64,000 bases of DNA from Roseateles sp. DAIF2 (GTDB lineage Bacteria > Pseudomonadota > Gammaproteobacteria > Burkholderiales > Burkholderiaceae_C). Shown one piece after another: positions 1-8,635 of this stretch. Made by a program: the position numbers and the translations under genes. The stretch spans positions 2,232,001 through 2,296,000 of the forward strand of contig NZ_CP049919.1 of assembly GCF_015624425.1 (NCBI RefSeq), read 5' to 3'. The notes below the pieces were generated by a model, which was given only the letters and a program-made list of their open reading frames with translations, did not search any database and was not told the origin of the DNA. Position 1 is the first letter of the stretch. The number at the start of each line of letters is the position of its first letter.

Positions 1-367
1 GCGCCGCGTCCATCACGTTGACGACCGACTGGTGCGCCGCGGCGGCGTCGGCCGAGACGATCACCATCACCTCGGCGTTGCCGCCCGAGGCCTGGCGCAG
101 CGCCGCGGCCAGCAGCTCGGGCGAGCGGCCGTCGACCGCGTCGCGGTTGATCGCATAGCGGCCGTCGGCCGAGATCGCGACCAGGATCTCCTTGGGCCGC
201 TCCTTCATCGCCTCGGCCTCGGCCGTCGGCAGGGTGACCTGCAGTTCGGTGAACTTGCTGTAGGTGGTGGACAGCATCAGGAAGATCAGCACCACCAGCA
301 GCACGTCGATGAAGGGGATCAGGTTGATCTCGGGCTCGTCGGCCCGGCTGCGCTGGCGGAACTTCAT
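1..367 (-). CDS. exbD: ExbD/TolR-family biopolymer transport protein (partial)
   Basis: The reading frame starts at an ATG at 367 and runs off the left edge of the window, so only about 122 N-terminal residues are visible. A short charged cytoplasmic start is followed by one hydrophobic segment at about residues 15-34, which contains the Asp of the PFIDVLLVVL motif that carries protons in ExbD/TolR. The rest is a periplasmic domain. It lies 16 bases downstream of the exbB-like gene, so the two form one operon. The family energises TonB-dependent uptake or the Tol-Pal system. No tonB or tolA is visible here, so which of the two cannot be decided. Confidence 0.88.
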   Translation of the reverse strand, partial: MKFRQRSRADEPEINLIPFIDVLLVVLIFLMLSTTYSKFTELQVTLPTAEAEAMKERPKEILVAISADGRYAINRDAVDGRSPELLAAALRQASGGNAEVMVIVSADAAAAHQSVVNVMDAA

Positions 368-383
368 CGCTCGCGCCTCCCGC

Positions 384-1076
384 TCAGCCGCGCCCGCCGG
401 TGCGCGAGGTCTGCGCCGCCTGCATCGATTGCGCCTGCAGATGGGCCTGCATGTTCGCCAGCTGGGTGAAGCGGGTCAGGTGCGTCATGAAGCGCTCGCT
501 GGCCTGCTCCAGCTCCAGCACATAGGCCTCGACCAGGCCGCGGAAGTAGCGATAGCACATCAGCGAGGGGATCGCGATGATCAGGCCGAAGGCGGTGTTG
601 TAGAGCGCGATCGAGATGCCATGCGCCAGCTGGGCCGGGTTGCCGCCGGTCGGGCTCTGGCTGCCGAAGATCTCGATCATGCCGACCACGGTGCCCAAGA
701 GGCCCAAGAGCGGCGCCGCGGTGGCGATCGTGCCCAGGGTGTTCAGGTAGCGCTCCAGGCGGTGGATCGCGGAGCGGCCGGCCAGCTCGAAGGTCTGGCG
801 CAGGCGCGCGTCCGGCAGGCGCGGCTCGGCGATCACCGCGCGCAGGCCCGAGGCCAGCACCTGGCCCAGCAGCGAGTTGTCGGCCAGCTTGTTGACCACA
901 TCGGCCGCCGGCAGCTGCTGGCTGGTGACCGACAGCACCTCGTCGAGCAGGGTGGGCGGCGCGATCTTGGCGGCGCGCAGGCTGGAGAAGCGTTCGATGA
1001 TCAGGGCCAGGGCCACGACGGAGCACAGCAGGAGCGGCCAGATCGGCCAGCCGGCGGCTTGTATGATCGAAAACAA
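384..1076 (-). CDS. exbB: ExbB/TolQ/MotA-family proton channel protein
   Basis: This 230-residue protein has the ExbB/TolQ layout: one membrane segment near residues 7-27, a cytoplasmic stretch, and two closely spaced segments near 100-127 and 143-168. The TLGTIATAAPLLGLLGTV stretch of the MotA/TolQ/ExbB domain is present. It is the inner-membrane partner of the ExbD-like protein that follows and is probably transcribed together with it. The length is normal for ExbB. Assignment as ExbB rather than TolQ is inferred from the absence of tol-pal genes nearby. Confidence 0.88.
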   Translation of the reverse strand: MFSIIQAAGWPIWPLLLCSVVALALIIERFSSLRAAKIAPPTLLDEVLSVTSQQLPAADVVNKLADNSLLGQVLASGLRAVIAEPRLPDARLRQTFELAGRSAIHRLERYLNTLGTIATAAPLLGLLGTVVGMIEIFGSQSPTGGNPAQLAHGISIALYNTAFGLIIAIPSLMCYRYFRGLVEAYVLELEQASERFMTHLTRFTQLANMQAHLQAQSMQAAQTSRTGGRG

Positions 1077-1431
1077 GGCTGGTATCCCCTTAGGAAAATG
1101 CCGGTCCGCCCCGCTGGGCGCCCGGTCAGGCTGCGCGCGATTATGGCCCCAAGCCGGGCCCGCCAGACCCGATCCGGGTCAGGTCTTGCCCGGGGCGTCC
1201 AGACAATCCACCGAGCCTGTGGATAACTTTGTGGGCAAGCGGCTCCGGCGGCGGGCGAGTCCCCGCAGAATCAAGCAGTTGCTTAGTTTGCCTATTTTTT
1301 AAGCAGGAAAAAGCTCTTGAAAAACAAGCGTTTATGCGCGTGTGACGACAGCGTGACAGGCCGAATGGCCCGCCAGGGCCCATGGGCCGCGGCTGTGGAG
1401 TTCTACCCCCGCGCCGGCATTGGGTTTGCGC
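1077..1431. other. Divergent intergenic region exbB / xseA
   Basis: This is about 355 bases between divergently transcribed exbB and xseA. It should hold both promoters. The part from about 1265 to 1335 is noticeably AT-richer than the surroundings. A perfect DnaA-box 9-mer is present at 1218-1226. No small gene, terminator or RNA fold was recognised. Confidence 0.5.
1218..1226 (-). promoter_or_regulatory. Isolated consensus DnaA box
   Basis: The + strand reads TGTGGATAA, i.e. the consensus DnaA box TTATCCACA on the minus strand. It is a single copy with no dnaA, dnaN or cluster of further boxes around it, so it is not an origin. It could titrate DnaA, affect exbB or xseA transcription, or be chance. 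Confidence 0.3.
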
Positions 1432-2727
1432 ATGGTTGAGCCCTGGAAAGCCGCACCGCAACGTGTGGTCTGGGGCGTCGCGGGCCTGCTGCGCGCGGTC
1501 TCGGATGCGCTCTCCGCACGCTTCGCGGTCTGCACCGTGCAGGGCGAGATCTCGGGCTTCACCCGCGCCGCCAGCGGCCACAGCTACTTCAGCCTGAAGG
1601 ACGCCGAGGGCGAGGCCGGGCTGCTGCGCTGCGCGATGTTCCGCCGCGCCGGCGGCTACCTGGATTTCACGCCCGGCGACGGCCAACTGGTCGAGCTGCG
1701 CGGGCGGCTGGCGCTGTACGAGCCGCGCGGCGAGCTGCAGTTCATCGTCGAGAGCATGCGCCGCGCCGGTGCCGGGGCGCTGTACGAACAATTCCTGCGC
1801 CTGAAGGCCAAGCTGGAGGCGGAAGGGCTGTTCGACCCCTCGGTGAAGCGGGCGCTGCCGGCCTTCCCGCTGCGGCTGGGCGTGATCACCTCGACCGCCG
1901 GTGCCGCGCTGCACGATGTGCTGACCGCGCTGCGCCGGCGCGCGCCGCAGGTGGAGGTGATCGTCTACCCGAGCCCGGTGCAGGGCGCCGAGGCGCCGCC
2001 GGCCCTGGTGCGCGCGCTGCAGCAGGCCAACGAGCGCCTGGAGGTCGATGCGCTGCTGCTGTGCCGCGGCGGCGGCTCGCTGGAGGACCTCTGGGCCTTC
2101 AACGACGAGCGGGTCGTGCGCGCGGTGGCCGGTTCGGCCCTGCCGGTGGTCTGCGGCGTCGGCCATGAGACCGACGTGACCCTGTGCGACCTGGCCGCCG
2201 ATCTGCGCGCGCCGACGCCCACCGCGGCCGCCGAGCTGGCCGCGCCGGAGCGCGCCGGCGAGCTGGAGCGGCTGCGGGCGCTGGCGCGCGCGCTGACGCG
2301 GCGCATGGACCAGCGCCTGGACAACGCCGCCCAGCGCCTGGACCGCGCTGCCCTGCTGCTGGCCCGGCCCAGCGCCGCGCTGGCGCAGCAGCGCCGCCGC
2401 CAGGCCCTGCTGGCGCAGCGCTGGGGTCAGGCCTTGCCACGGCGGGTCGAGCGCCAGCAGCAGCTGCTGGAGCAGCTGGAGGCGCGCCAGCGCCGCGCCG
2501 GCGCCGCGCTGCTGCAGCGCCAGGCGCTGCGGCTGGATGCGCTGCAGGCGCGGCTCAATGCGCTGGATCCGCGCCAGGTGCTGGCGCGTGGCTACGCCTG
2601 GCTGGACGACGGCCAGGGCCGGGCGCTGGCCTCGGTTGCCCAGCTGCAGACCGGCGCCGAGGTGCAGGCCGTGCTGGCCGATGGCGATGCGCGCATGAAG
2701 GTACTCAGCACGCGCATGAGGGAATAG
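1432..2727 (+). CDS. xseA: Exodeoxyribonuclease VII large subunit
   Basis: This 431-residue protein matches XseA from end to end. An N-terminal OB-fold (roughly residues 15-110, with the GEISGFTRAASGHSYFSLKD stretch) precedes the catalytic domain, which carries GVITSTAGAALHDVL and the RGGGSLEDLWAFNDE motif. A long Arg/Gln/Leu-rich helical region follows. With XseB it degrades single-stranded DNA into oligonucleotides in the cytoplasm. xseB is not in the window. The ATG at 1432 was chosen; an in-frame TTG at 1420 would add four residues. Confidence 0.93.
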   Translation: MVEPWKAAPQRVVWGVAGLLRAVSDALSARFAVCTVQGEISGFTRAASGHSYFSLKDAEGEAGLLRCAMFRRAGGYLDFTPGDGQLVELRGRLALYEPRGELQFIVESMRRAGAGALYEQFLRLKAKLEAEGLFDPSVKRALPAFPLRLGVITSTAGAALHDVLTALRRRAPQVEVIVYPSPVQGAEAPPALVRALQQANERLEVDALLLCRGGGSLEDLWAFNDERVVRAVAGSALPVVCGVGHETDVTLCDLAADLRAPTPTAAAELAAPERAGELERLRALARALTRRMDQRLDNAAQRLDRAALLLARPSAALAQQRRRQALLAQRWGQALPRRVERQQQLLEQLEARQRRAGAALLQRQALRLDALQARLNALDPRQVLARGYAWLDDGQGRALASVAQLQTGAEVQAVLADGDARMKVLSTRMRE

Positions 2728-2789
2728 ACAGCTGCCTACAATGGCCGCCGGACTGAATCTTCCACCCGAACGAGCTTAGAGGAGTTGAT

Positions 2790-3374
2790 ATGGAACATAC
2801 CTTGCCCGCCTTGCCCTATGCCAAGGACGCCCTGGCCCCGCATTACAGCGCCGAGACGCTGGAGTTCCACCACGGCAAGCATCACAACGCCTATGTGGTG
2901 AACCTGAACAACCTGCAGAAGGGCACCGAGTTCGAGAACAAGACGCTGGAAGAGATCGTCAAGACCTCCAGCGGCGGCATCTACAACAACGCCGCCCAGA
3001 TCTGGAACCACACCTTCTTCTGGAACTGCATGAAGCCGCAGGGCGGCGGCGCTCCGAGCGGCGCGCTGGCCGACGCGATCAATGCCAAGTGGGGCAGCTA
3101 CGATGCCTTCAAGGAAGCCTTCACGAAGAGCGCCGTCGGCAACTTCGGTTCCGGCTGGACCTGGCTGGTGAAGAAGGCCGATGGTTCGGTGGACATCGTC
3201 AACACCGGCGCCGCCGGCACGCCGCTGACCACCGCCGACAAGGCCCTGCTGACCGTCGACGTGTGGGAGCATGCCTACTACATCGACTACCGCAACCTGC
3301 GTCCCAAGTTCGTCGAGGCCTTCCTGAACCATCTGGTCAACTGGCAGTTCGCCGAAGCGAATTTCAGCAACTGA
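2790..3374 (+). CDS. sodB: Superoxide dismutase [Fe]
   Basis: This 194-residue cytoplasmic enzyme converts superoxide to hydrogen peroxide and oxygen. The metal ligands His27, His74, Asp157 and His161 fall at the same numbers as in E. coli SodB. The Gln in NNAAQ (Gln70) is at the position typical of the iron rather than the manganese enzyme, and the family signature DVWEHAYY is intact. The start ATG has a strong ribosome-binding site (AGAGGAG, 2778-2784). A hairpin terminator follows. The gene appears monocistronic. Confidence 0.96.
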   Translation: MEHTLPALPYAKDALAPHYSAETLEFHHGKHHNAYVVNLNNLQKGTEFENKTLEEIVKTSSGGIYNNAAQIWNHTFFWNCMKPQGGGAPSGALADAINAKWGSYDAFKEAFTKSAVGNFGSGWTWLVKKADGSVDIVNTGAAGTPLTTADKALLTVDVWEHAYYIDYRNLRPKFVEAFLNHLVNWQFAEANFSN

Positions 3375-3403
3375 AGACCTGCGCCGTGAGGCGCATGAAA
3401 GCA

Positions 3404-3430
3404 AAAGGCCGGCTGATGCCGGCCTTTCTT
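3404..3430. terminator. Bidirectional hairpin terminator between sodB and the DUF192 gene
   Basis: A 10-bp perfect stem (3404-3413 with 3418-3427, loop TGAT) ends in T-rich sequence on the + strand and has an A-run on its left side. It can therefore serve both convergent genes. Confidence 0.8.
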
Positions 3431-3875
3431 ATTTCCAGGGGCCGCCGCGCAGCTTGGCGCCGGCCTTGATCGCGCGCTTGCCGAACCAGCCCTGGTTCAT
3501 CTCGAGCGCATAGCGCACCGGCTTGGCGGAGCAATGCGAGGCCTCGGACATCGGCTGCATGTCGGCGATGTTGACGATGCTGCCGTCGTCGGCGACGAAG
3601 GCGATCGACAGCGGCAGCTGGGTGTTCTTCATCCAGAAGCATTGCACGCCGGGCTGCTCGAACACGAACAGCATGCCGGCATTGGTCGGCATGCTGGGCC
3701 GGTGCATCAGGCCGATCGCGCGCTGCTCCTGGGTCTCGGCCACCTCGGCCTGGATCAGGTGCATGCCGGCGCTGAGCTGGGTGGCTGGCAGTTTCTGCGG
3801 CCCTTCCTGGGCCAGGGCGGAGCTGCTGATCAGGGCGGCCAGCGCCAGCGATGTGAGTGTCTTGATATAGATCAT
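3429..3875 (-). CDS. DUF192 family exported protein
   Basis: The 148-residue product has a signal peptide (cleavage expected after the ALAQ near residue 23) followed by a complete DUF192 domain. Typical family features are RAIGLMHRP, the aromatic-rich QCFWMKNTQLPL stretch and a C-terminal YALEMNQGWF. The biochemical role of DUF192 is not established. The protein is presumably periplasmic. It is transcribed towards sodB and divergently from the copper ATPase gene, with only about 35 bases between the two starts. Confidence 0.85.
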   Translation of the reverse strand: MIYIKTLTSLALAALISSSALAQEGPQKLPATQLSAGMHLIQAEVAETQEQRAIGLMHRPSMPTNAGMLFVFEQPGVQCFWMKNTQLPLSIAFVADDGSIVNIADMQPMSEASHCSAKPVRYALEMNQGWFGKRAIKAGAKLRGGPWK

Positions 3876-3910
3876 GTCGTCGGGACGGGGTGGTCCCTAG
3901 ATTATGGTCC

Positions 3911-6145
3911 GTGAGCAGCATCGCCCTAACCCCCCCCGCCGTCGCGCCCGACCCGGCCCAGACCCTGGATGAGCCGGAGGCCCAGGCCGGCTTCACCGAG
4001 CGGCGCGGCGAGCGTGAGGCGCTGTCGCAGCTGCGTCTCTCGGGCCTGCATTGCGCGGCCTGCGCCGGCATCATCGAGCGCGCGCTGATCGGACAGCCGG
4101 GCGTGCTGTCGGCCCGCGTCAACGCGGCGGCCGAGCGCCTCCAACTGGGTTGGGATCCGCAGGCGACGCGGCTGAGCACCTTGCTGGCGCTTGTGCGCCG
4201 CGCCGGCTATGGCGCCGAGCCGGACCTGGCGGCCAGCGCGCGCGCGCTGCGCGAGCGCGAGCAGCGCCGTGCGCTGTGGCGCCTGTTCGTCGCCGGCTTC
4301 CTGATGATGCAGGTGATGATGCTGGCCTGGCCCTCCTATGTGGCGGCGCCGGGTGAACTGTCGGACGATCTGCGCCGGCTGCTGAACTGGGGCTCCTGGG
4401 TGCTGTCCCTGCCGGTGCTGCTGTTCTCGGCCGGGCCCTTCTTCGCCGGCGCCTGGGCGCAGTTGCGCACGCGCCGCCTGGGCATGGACGTGCCGGTGGC
4501 GCTGGGCATCGCGGTGACCTTCGTCGCCAGCAGCGGCGCCACCTTCGACCCCAGCGGCGCCTTCGGCCACGAGGTCTATTTCGATTCGCTGACGATGTTC
4601 GTCAGCTTCCTGCTGGCCGGGCGCTGGCTGGAACTGCGCGCGCGGCACCGCGTCGCGCGCGAGCTGGAGGGGGCGATGGGGCGGCTGCCGGAGCTGGTGG
4701 AGCGCATCGTCGACGCAGCGAGCGGCCGCAGCGAGCGGGTGGTGCCGGCGCGGCTGCGCGTCGGCGATCTGCTGCGCGTGCCGCTGGGCGCGGCCTTCGC
4801 GGCCGACGGCCGCATCGAGCAGGGCCGGACCGCCGCCGACGAGGCGCTGCTGACCGGCGAATCCGCGCCGGTGCCCAAGGGCCCGGGCGATGCGGTGGTG
4901 GCCGGCAGCCTGAACCTGCAGGCGCCGGTGCTGATGCGGGTCGAAAAGCTCGGCGCCGACACCCGTTTCGAGGCCATCGTGCGCCTGATGCGCGAGGCGC
5001 TGACGCGCCGGCCCGAGAGCCTGGCGCTGGCCGAGCGGGTGGCCGGGCCCTTTCTGTGGGTGGTGCTGCTGCTGGCGGGCGGCGCGGCGCTGGCCTGGAG
5101 CTTTGTCGCGCCGGAGCGTGCGGTCTGGGTCGCGGTGTCGGTGCTGATCGTGACCTGCCCCTGCGCACTGTCGCTGGCCGCGCCCTCGGCCTGGCTGGCC
5201 GCGGCCGGCGCGCTGGCACGGCGCGGCCTGCTGCTGGCGCGGCTGGAGCTGCTGGAGCAGATGGCCAAGGTGGACCTGGTGGTGCTGGACAAGACCGGCA
5301 CCCTGAGCGAGGACGGCATGGCGCTGCAGCGCAGCGTCGGCGACCCGAGCCTGCTGCCGCGTGCGGCCGCCTTGGCGCGCCATTCGCAGCATGTGTTCGC
5401 GCGCGCGCTGGTCGCGGCCTGCGCGCAAGTTGATGAAGCGGCCGGCTGGTCCGAGATCGAGGAACTGCCGGGCCGCGGCCTGCAGGCGCGCGATGCAACC
5501 GGGCGGCTGTGGCGCCTGGGCTCGCCGACCTGGGTCGGCGGCGTCAGCGAAAGCGGCGGCCAGTTGGCCTTCGGGCCGGCCGAGGGTCAGGCCCTGCTGG
5601 TGCTGGAGTTCGGCGAGCGGCTGCGCGCCGATGCGCGCGAGGCCGTCGAGCGCCTGCATGCGCTGGGCCTGTCGACCCTGCTGCTGTCGGGCGATGCGCC
5701 GGCGCGGGTGGCGGCACTGGCCCGCGAGGCCGGCGTGGCGCGCGCGCTGGGCGGCGCCAGCCCCGAGGACAAGCTGGCCGAGGTGGCGCGGCTGCAGGCC
5801 CTGGGCCACCGCGTGCTGATGCTGGGCGACGGCGTCAACGACGCGCCGGTGCTGGCGCGCGCCGATGCCAGCCTGGCGATGGGGCAGGGCGCTTTGCTGG
5901 CGCGCGCCCAGGCCGACGGCGTGCTGCTGTCGGGCCGGCTGCTGGACCTGGTGCGGCTGCGCGAGCTGGCGCTGCGCACGCGCCGCGTGATCCGCCAGAA
6001 CCTGGGCTGGGCCGCCTTCTACAACGCGTCCTGCATTCCGCTGGCGCTGGCCGGCCTGCTGCCGCCCTGGGCCGCGGGCCTGGGCATGGCGCTGAGTTCG
6101 CTGTTCGTGGTGCTGAACGCGCTGCGTCTGCAGAAAGTGAGTTGA
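3911..6145 (+). CDS. ccoI: Copper-exporting P1B-type ATPase of cbb3 oxidase assembly
   Basis: This 744-residue membrane pump has all P1B hallmarks. An N-terminal heavy-metal-associated domain carries CAAC (Cys48, Cys51), the transmembrane metal site is Cys416-Pro417-Cys418, the phosphorylated Asp460 lies in DKTGTL, and GDGVNDAPVL forms the hinge. Its position directly before ccoS and ccoNOQP identifies it as CcoI/FixI, which supplies copper for the CuB site of cbb3 oxidase, rather than a general CopA detoxification pump. The GTG at 3911 was chosen. An in-frame GTG at 3890 would add seven residues but overlaps the promoter space of the divergent gene. Confidence 0.92.
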   Translation: MSSIALTPPAVAPDPAQTLDEPEAQAGFTERRGEREALSQLRLSGLHCAACAGIIERALIGQPGVLSARVNAAAERLQLGWDPQATRLSTLLALVRRAGYGAEPDLAASARALREREQRRALWRLFVAGFLMMQVMMLAWPSYVAAPGELSDDLRRLLNWGSWVLSLPVLLFSAGPFFAGAWAQLRTRRLGMDVPVALGIAVTFVASSGATFDPSGAFGHEVYFDSLTMFVSFLLAGRWLELRARHRVARELEGAMGRLPELVERIVDAASGRSERVVPARLRVGDLLRVPLGAAFAADGRIEQGRTAADEALLTGESAPVPKGPGDAVVAGSLNLQAPVLMRVEKLGADTRFEAIVRLMREALTRRPESLALAERVAGPFLWVVLLLAGGAALAWSFVAPERAVWVAVSVLIVTCPCALSLAAPSAWLAAAGALARRGLLLARLELLEQMAKVDLVVLDKTGTLSEDGMALQRSVGDPSLLPRAAALARHSQHVFARALVAACAQVDEAAGWSEIEELPGRGLQARDATGRLWRLGSPTWVGGVSESGGQLAFGPAEGQALLVLEFGERLRADAREAVERLHALGLSTLLLSGDAPARVAALAREAGVARALGGASPEDKLAEVARLQALGHRVLMLGDGVNDAPVLARADASLAMGQGALLARAQADGVLLSGRLLDLVRLRELALRTRRVIRQNLGWAAFYNASCIPLALAGLLPPWAAGLGMALSSLFVVLNALRLQKVS

Positions 6146-6151
6146 GCCGCG

Positions 6152-6334
6152 ATGGAAGTGATGTACCTGCTGATCCCGCTGTCGGTGCTGCTGGTGCTGG
6201 CCATCGTCGGCCTGTTCGGCTGGGCCCTGCACAGCGGCCAGCTGGAAGACCTGGAGCGCGAGGGCGAGCGCATTTTCGATCCCGAAACGCCGCCGGTTGA
6301 CGGCGATCAAGCCGCGCCGGTGGGGCGCCGCTGA
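6152..6334 (+). CDS. ccoS: Cbb3-type cytochrome oxidase assembly protein CcoS
   Basis: This 60-residue protein starts six bases after ccoI. It has one N-terminal membrane segment (about residues 4-25) and the family motif around [20 protein letters not shown]. CcoS is needed for cofactor insertion into cbb3 oxidase. Its 3' end contains the FNR-type box that precedes ccoN, so the coding sequence doubles as regulatory DNA. Confidence 0.92.
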   Translation: MEVMYLLIPLSVLLVLAIVGLFGWALHSGQLEDLEREGERIFDPETPPVDGDQAAPVGRR

Positions 6335-6338
6335 GAAT
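6297..6338 (+). promoter_or_regulatory. FNR/ANR-type box and -10 element ahead of ccoN
   Basis: TTGAC-GGCG-ATCAA at 6297-6310 differs from the FNR consensus (TTGAT-N4-ATCAA) by one base. If the box sits at -41.5, transcription starts at 6345 and the -10 hexamer should be 6333-6338. That hexamer is GAGAAT, four of six matches to TATAAT. This leaves a 24-base leader containing AAAGGAG before ccoN. The geometry is that of an oxygen-regulated class II FNR promoter. It is read from sequence only. Confidence 0.75.
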
Positions 6339-6368
6339 TTTCCCGAGCATCATCAAAGGAGCGTCGTG

Positions 6369-7811
6369 ATGACGACAGGGGCAAGCGGGCATACAGCGCC
6401 CGTATACGAGGACGGGGTTGTGCGCGCCTTTGCGCTGGCTTCCGTGTTGTGGGGCGTGGTGGGCATGCTGGTGGGGGTGATCATCGCCGCCCAGCTGACC
6501 TGGCCCGAGCTGAATCTGGGCATCTCATGGCTGAGCTACGGGCGCCTGCGACCGCTGCACACCAATGCGGTGATCTTCGCCTTCGGCGGCTGCGCGCTGT
6601 TCGCGACCGCCTACCATGTGGTGCAGCGCACCGGCCAGACGCGCCTGTTCGCGCCCAAGCTGGCCTGGGCCACCTTCTGGGGCTGGCAGCTGGTGATCGT
6701 GCTGGCCGCGATCACCCTGCCGCTGGGCATGACCAGCGGCAAGGAATACGCCGAGCTGGAATGGCCGATCGACATCCTGATCACCCTGGTGTGGGTCAGC
6801 TACGCGATCGTGTTCTTCGGCACCGTCGGCACGCGCAAGGTCAAGCATATCTACGTGGCCAACTGGTTCTTCGGCGCCTTCATCATCGCGGTGGCGGTGC
6901 TGCACCTGGTCAACAGCGCGGCGATCCCGGTCAGCTGGATCAAGAGCTACTCGGCCTATGCCGGCGTGCAGGACGCGATGGTGCAATGGTGGTACGGCCA
7001 TAACGCGGTCGGCTTCTTCCTGACCGCGGGCTTCCTGGGGATGATGTACTACTACATCCCGAAGCAGGCCGAGCGCCCGGTCTACAGCTACCGCCTGTCG
7101 ATCGTGCACTTCTGGGCGCTGATCTTCACCTATATGTGGGCGGGCCCGCACCATCTGCACTACACCGCGCTGCCGGACTGGGCGCAGAGCGTGGGCATGG
7201 TGTTCTCGCTGGTGCTCTTGGCGCCCAGCTGGGGCGGCATGATCAACGGCATCATGACCCTGAGCGGCGCCTGGCACAAGCTGCGCGACGACCCGATCCT
7301 GAAGTTCCTGATCGTCTCGCTCTCCTTCTACGGCATGTCGACCTTCGAGGGCCCGATGATGTCGATCAAGACGGTCAACGCGCTCTCCCACTACACCGAC
7401 TGGACGGTCGGCCATGTGCACAGCGGCGCCTTGGGCTGGGTGGGTCTGATCTCGATGGGCTCGCTGTACCACCTGATCCCGCGCATGTACGGCCGCACCG
7501 AGATGTACAGCAAGCGCGCGATCGAGCTGCACTTCTGGGTCGCGACCCTGGGCATCGTGCTCTATATCGCCGCGATGTGGATCGCCGGCGTGATGCAGGG
7601 CCTGATGTGGCGCGCCACCAACCCGGACGGCACCCTGGTCTACAGCTTCGTCGAGAGCGTCAAGGCCACCTACCCCTTCTACGTGATCCGCCTGGCGGGC
7701 GGCCTGCTGTACCTGGGCGGCATGTGCGTGATGGCCTGGAACGTGGTGATGACGGCGCGGGTCGGCCGCTACCAGCCGGTGCGCGTGCCCGCGGTGCTGG
7801 CCCATGCCTGA
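6369..7811 (+). CDS. ccoN: Cytochrome cbb3 oxidase catalytic subunit I
   Basis: This 480-residue polytopic haem-copper subunit reduces oxygen at the haem b3/CuB site. All ligands are visible at a constant offset of four from Pseudomonas stutzeri CcoN: His64 and His351 (haem b), His349 (haem b3), His211, His261 and His262 (CuB), plus Tyr255, the residue cross-linked to a CuB histidine. The ATG at 6369 lies eight bases after AAAGGAG; a GTG at 6366 is an alternative. The frame is also open further upstream into ccoS, but that part is not conserved sequence. It heads ccoNOQPGH. Confidence 0.96.
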   Translation: MTTGASGHTAPVYEDGVVRAFALASVLWGVVGMLVGVIIAAQLTWPELNLGISWLSYGRLRPLHTNAVIFAFGGCALFATAYHVVQRTGQTRLFAPKLAWATFWGWQLVIVLAAITLPLGMTSGKEYAELEWPIDILITLVWVSYAIVFFGTVGTRKVKHIYVANWFFGAFIIAVAVLHLVNSAAIPVSWIKSYSAYAGVQDAMVQWWYGHNAVGFFLTAGFLGMMYYYIPKQAERPVYSYRLSIVHFWALIFTYMWAGPHHLHYTALPDWAQSVGMVFSLVLLAPSWGGMINGIMTLSGAWHKLRDDPILKFLIVSLSFYGMSTFEGPMMSIKTVNALSHYTDWTVGHVHSGALGWVGLISMGSLYHLIPRMYGRTEMYSKRAIELHFWVATLGIVLYIAAMWIAGVMQGLMWRATNPDGTLVYSFVESVKATYPFYVIRLAGGLLYLGGMCVMAWNVVMTARVGRYQPVRVPAVLAHA

Positions 7812-7827
7812 GGAGGACAAGAACATC

Positions 7828-8451
7828 ATGGCATCCACTACCAACAAGCCCGCGGGTCACGAGAAGATCGAGACCAGCAACTTCCTGATGATCGTGCTGG
7901 TGCTGCTGACCGTGCTGGTCGGTGGCATCGTCGAGATCGTGCCGCTGTACTTCCAGCGCTCCACCACGCAACCGGCGCCGGGCCTCAAGCCCTACACGCC
8001 GCTGCAGCTGGCCGGCCGCGACGTCTATGTGCGCGAGGGCTGCTACAACTGCCACTCGCAGATGATCCGCCCCTTCCGCGCCGAGACCCTGCGCTACGGC
8101 CATTACTCGACGGCCGGCGAGTTCGTCTACGACCACCCCTTCCAATGGGGCAGCAAGCGCACCGGCCCGGACCTGGCGCGCGTCGGCGGCAAGTACAGCG
8201 ACGAATGGCACCGCATCCACCTGATCAACCCGCGCGATCTGGTGCCCGAGTCCAACATGCCGGCCTATCCCTGGCTGGCCAGCACCGGCGTGAACCCGGC
8301 CGAGATGGCGCCCAAGCTGCAGGCTCTGCGCACCCTGGGCGTGCCCTACAGCGACGCCGAGGTGGCCGGTGCGGCCGAGGCGGTCAAGGGCAAGACCGAG
8401 CTGGAGGCGGTGATCGCCTACCTGCAGGTCATGGGCACATCGCTGAAGTGA
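7828..8451 (+). CDS. ccoO: Cytochrome cbb3 oxidase subunit II (monohaem cytochrome c)
   Basis: This 207-residue subunit is anchored by one N-terminal membrane segment (about residues 19-41) and carries a single c-type haem at Cys72-x2-Cys75-His76. The [16 protein letters not shown] stretch is typical of CcoO. It passes electrons between CcoP and CcoN on the periplasmic side. The ATG at 7828, preceded by GGAGG, is preferred. An upstream in-frame ATG at 7804 overlaps the end of ccoN and would add eight charged residues. Confidence 0.95.
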   Translation: MASTTNKPAGHEKIETSNFLMIVLVLLTVLVGGIVEIVPLYFQRSTTQPAPGLKPYTPLQLAGRDVYVREGCYNCHSQMIRPFRAETLRYGHYSTAGEFVYDHPFQWGSKRTGPDLARVGGKYSDEWHRIHLINPRDLVPESNMPAYPWLASTGVNPAEMAPKLQALRTLGVPYSDAEVAGAAEAVKGKTELEAVIAYLQVMGTSLK

Positions 8452-8467
8452 CGGCTAGGAGCGCGAG

Positions 8468-8635
8468 ATGGATATCAATGATCTGAGAAGCGCGGTGACG
8501 GTGCTGCTGCTGCTGATGTTCGCGGGCATCGTGGCCTGGGTCTACAGCGGCCGGCGCGACAAGAACACCTTCGATGAATTGGCGGCCTTGCCCCTGAAGG
8601 ATGAGCAGGCGGGAGTGGTGAATCATGGGCAGTGA
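8468..8635 (+). CDS. ccoQ: Cytochrome cbb3 oxidase subunit IV / CcoQ
   Basis: This is a 55-residue open frame between ccoO and ccoP. After a short polar start it has one hydrophobic helix (about residues 9-25) ending in WVYSGRRDKNTFDE, the pattern of CcoQ/FixQ proteins, which stabilise the oxidase complex. Its last 11 bases overlap the start of ccoP, indicating translational coupling. Confidence 0.88.
   Translation: MDINDLRSAVTVLLLLMFAGIVAWVYSGRRDKNTFDELAALPLKDEQAGVVNHGQ

Noticed and set aside
1077..1431. Replication origin suggested by the DnaA box
   Set aside because: Only one box, no dnaA/dnaN/rpmH context and no cluster of further boxes.
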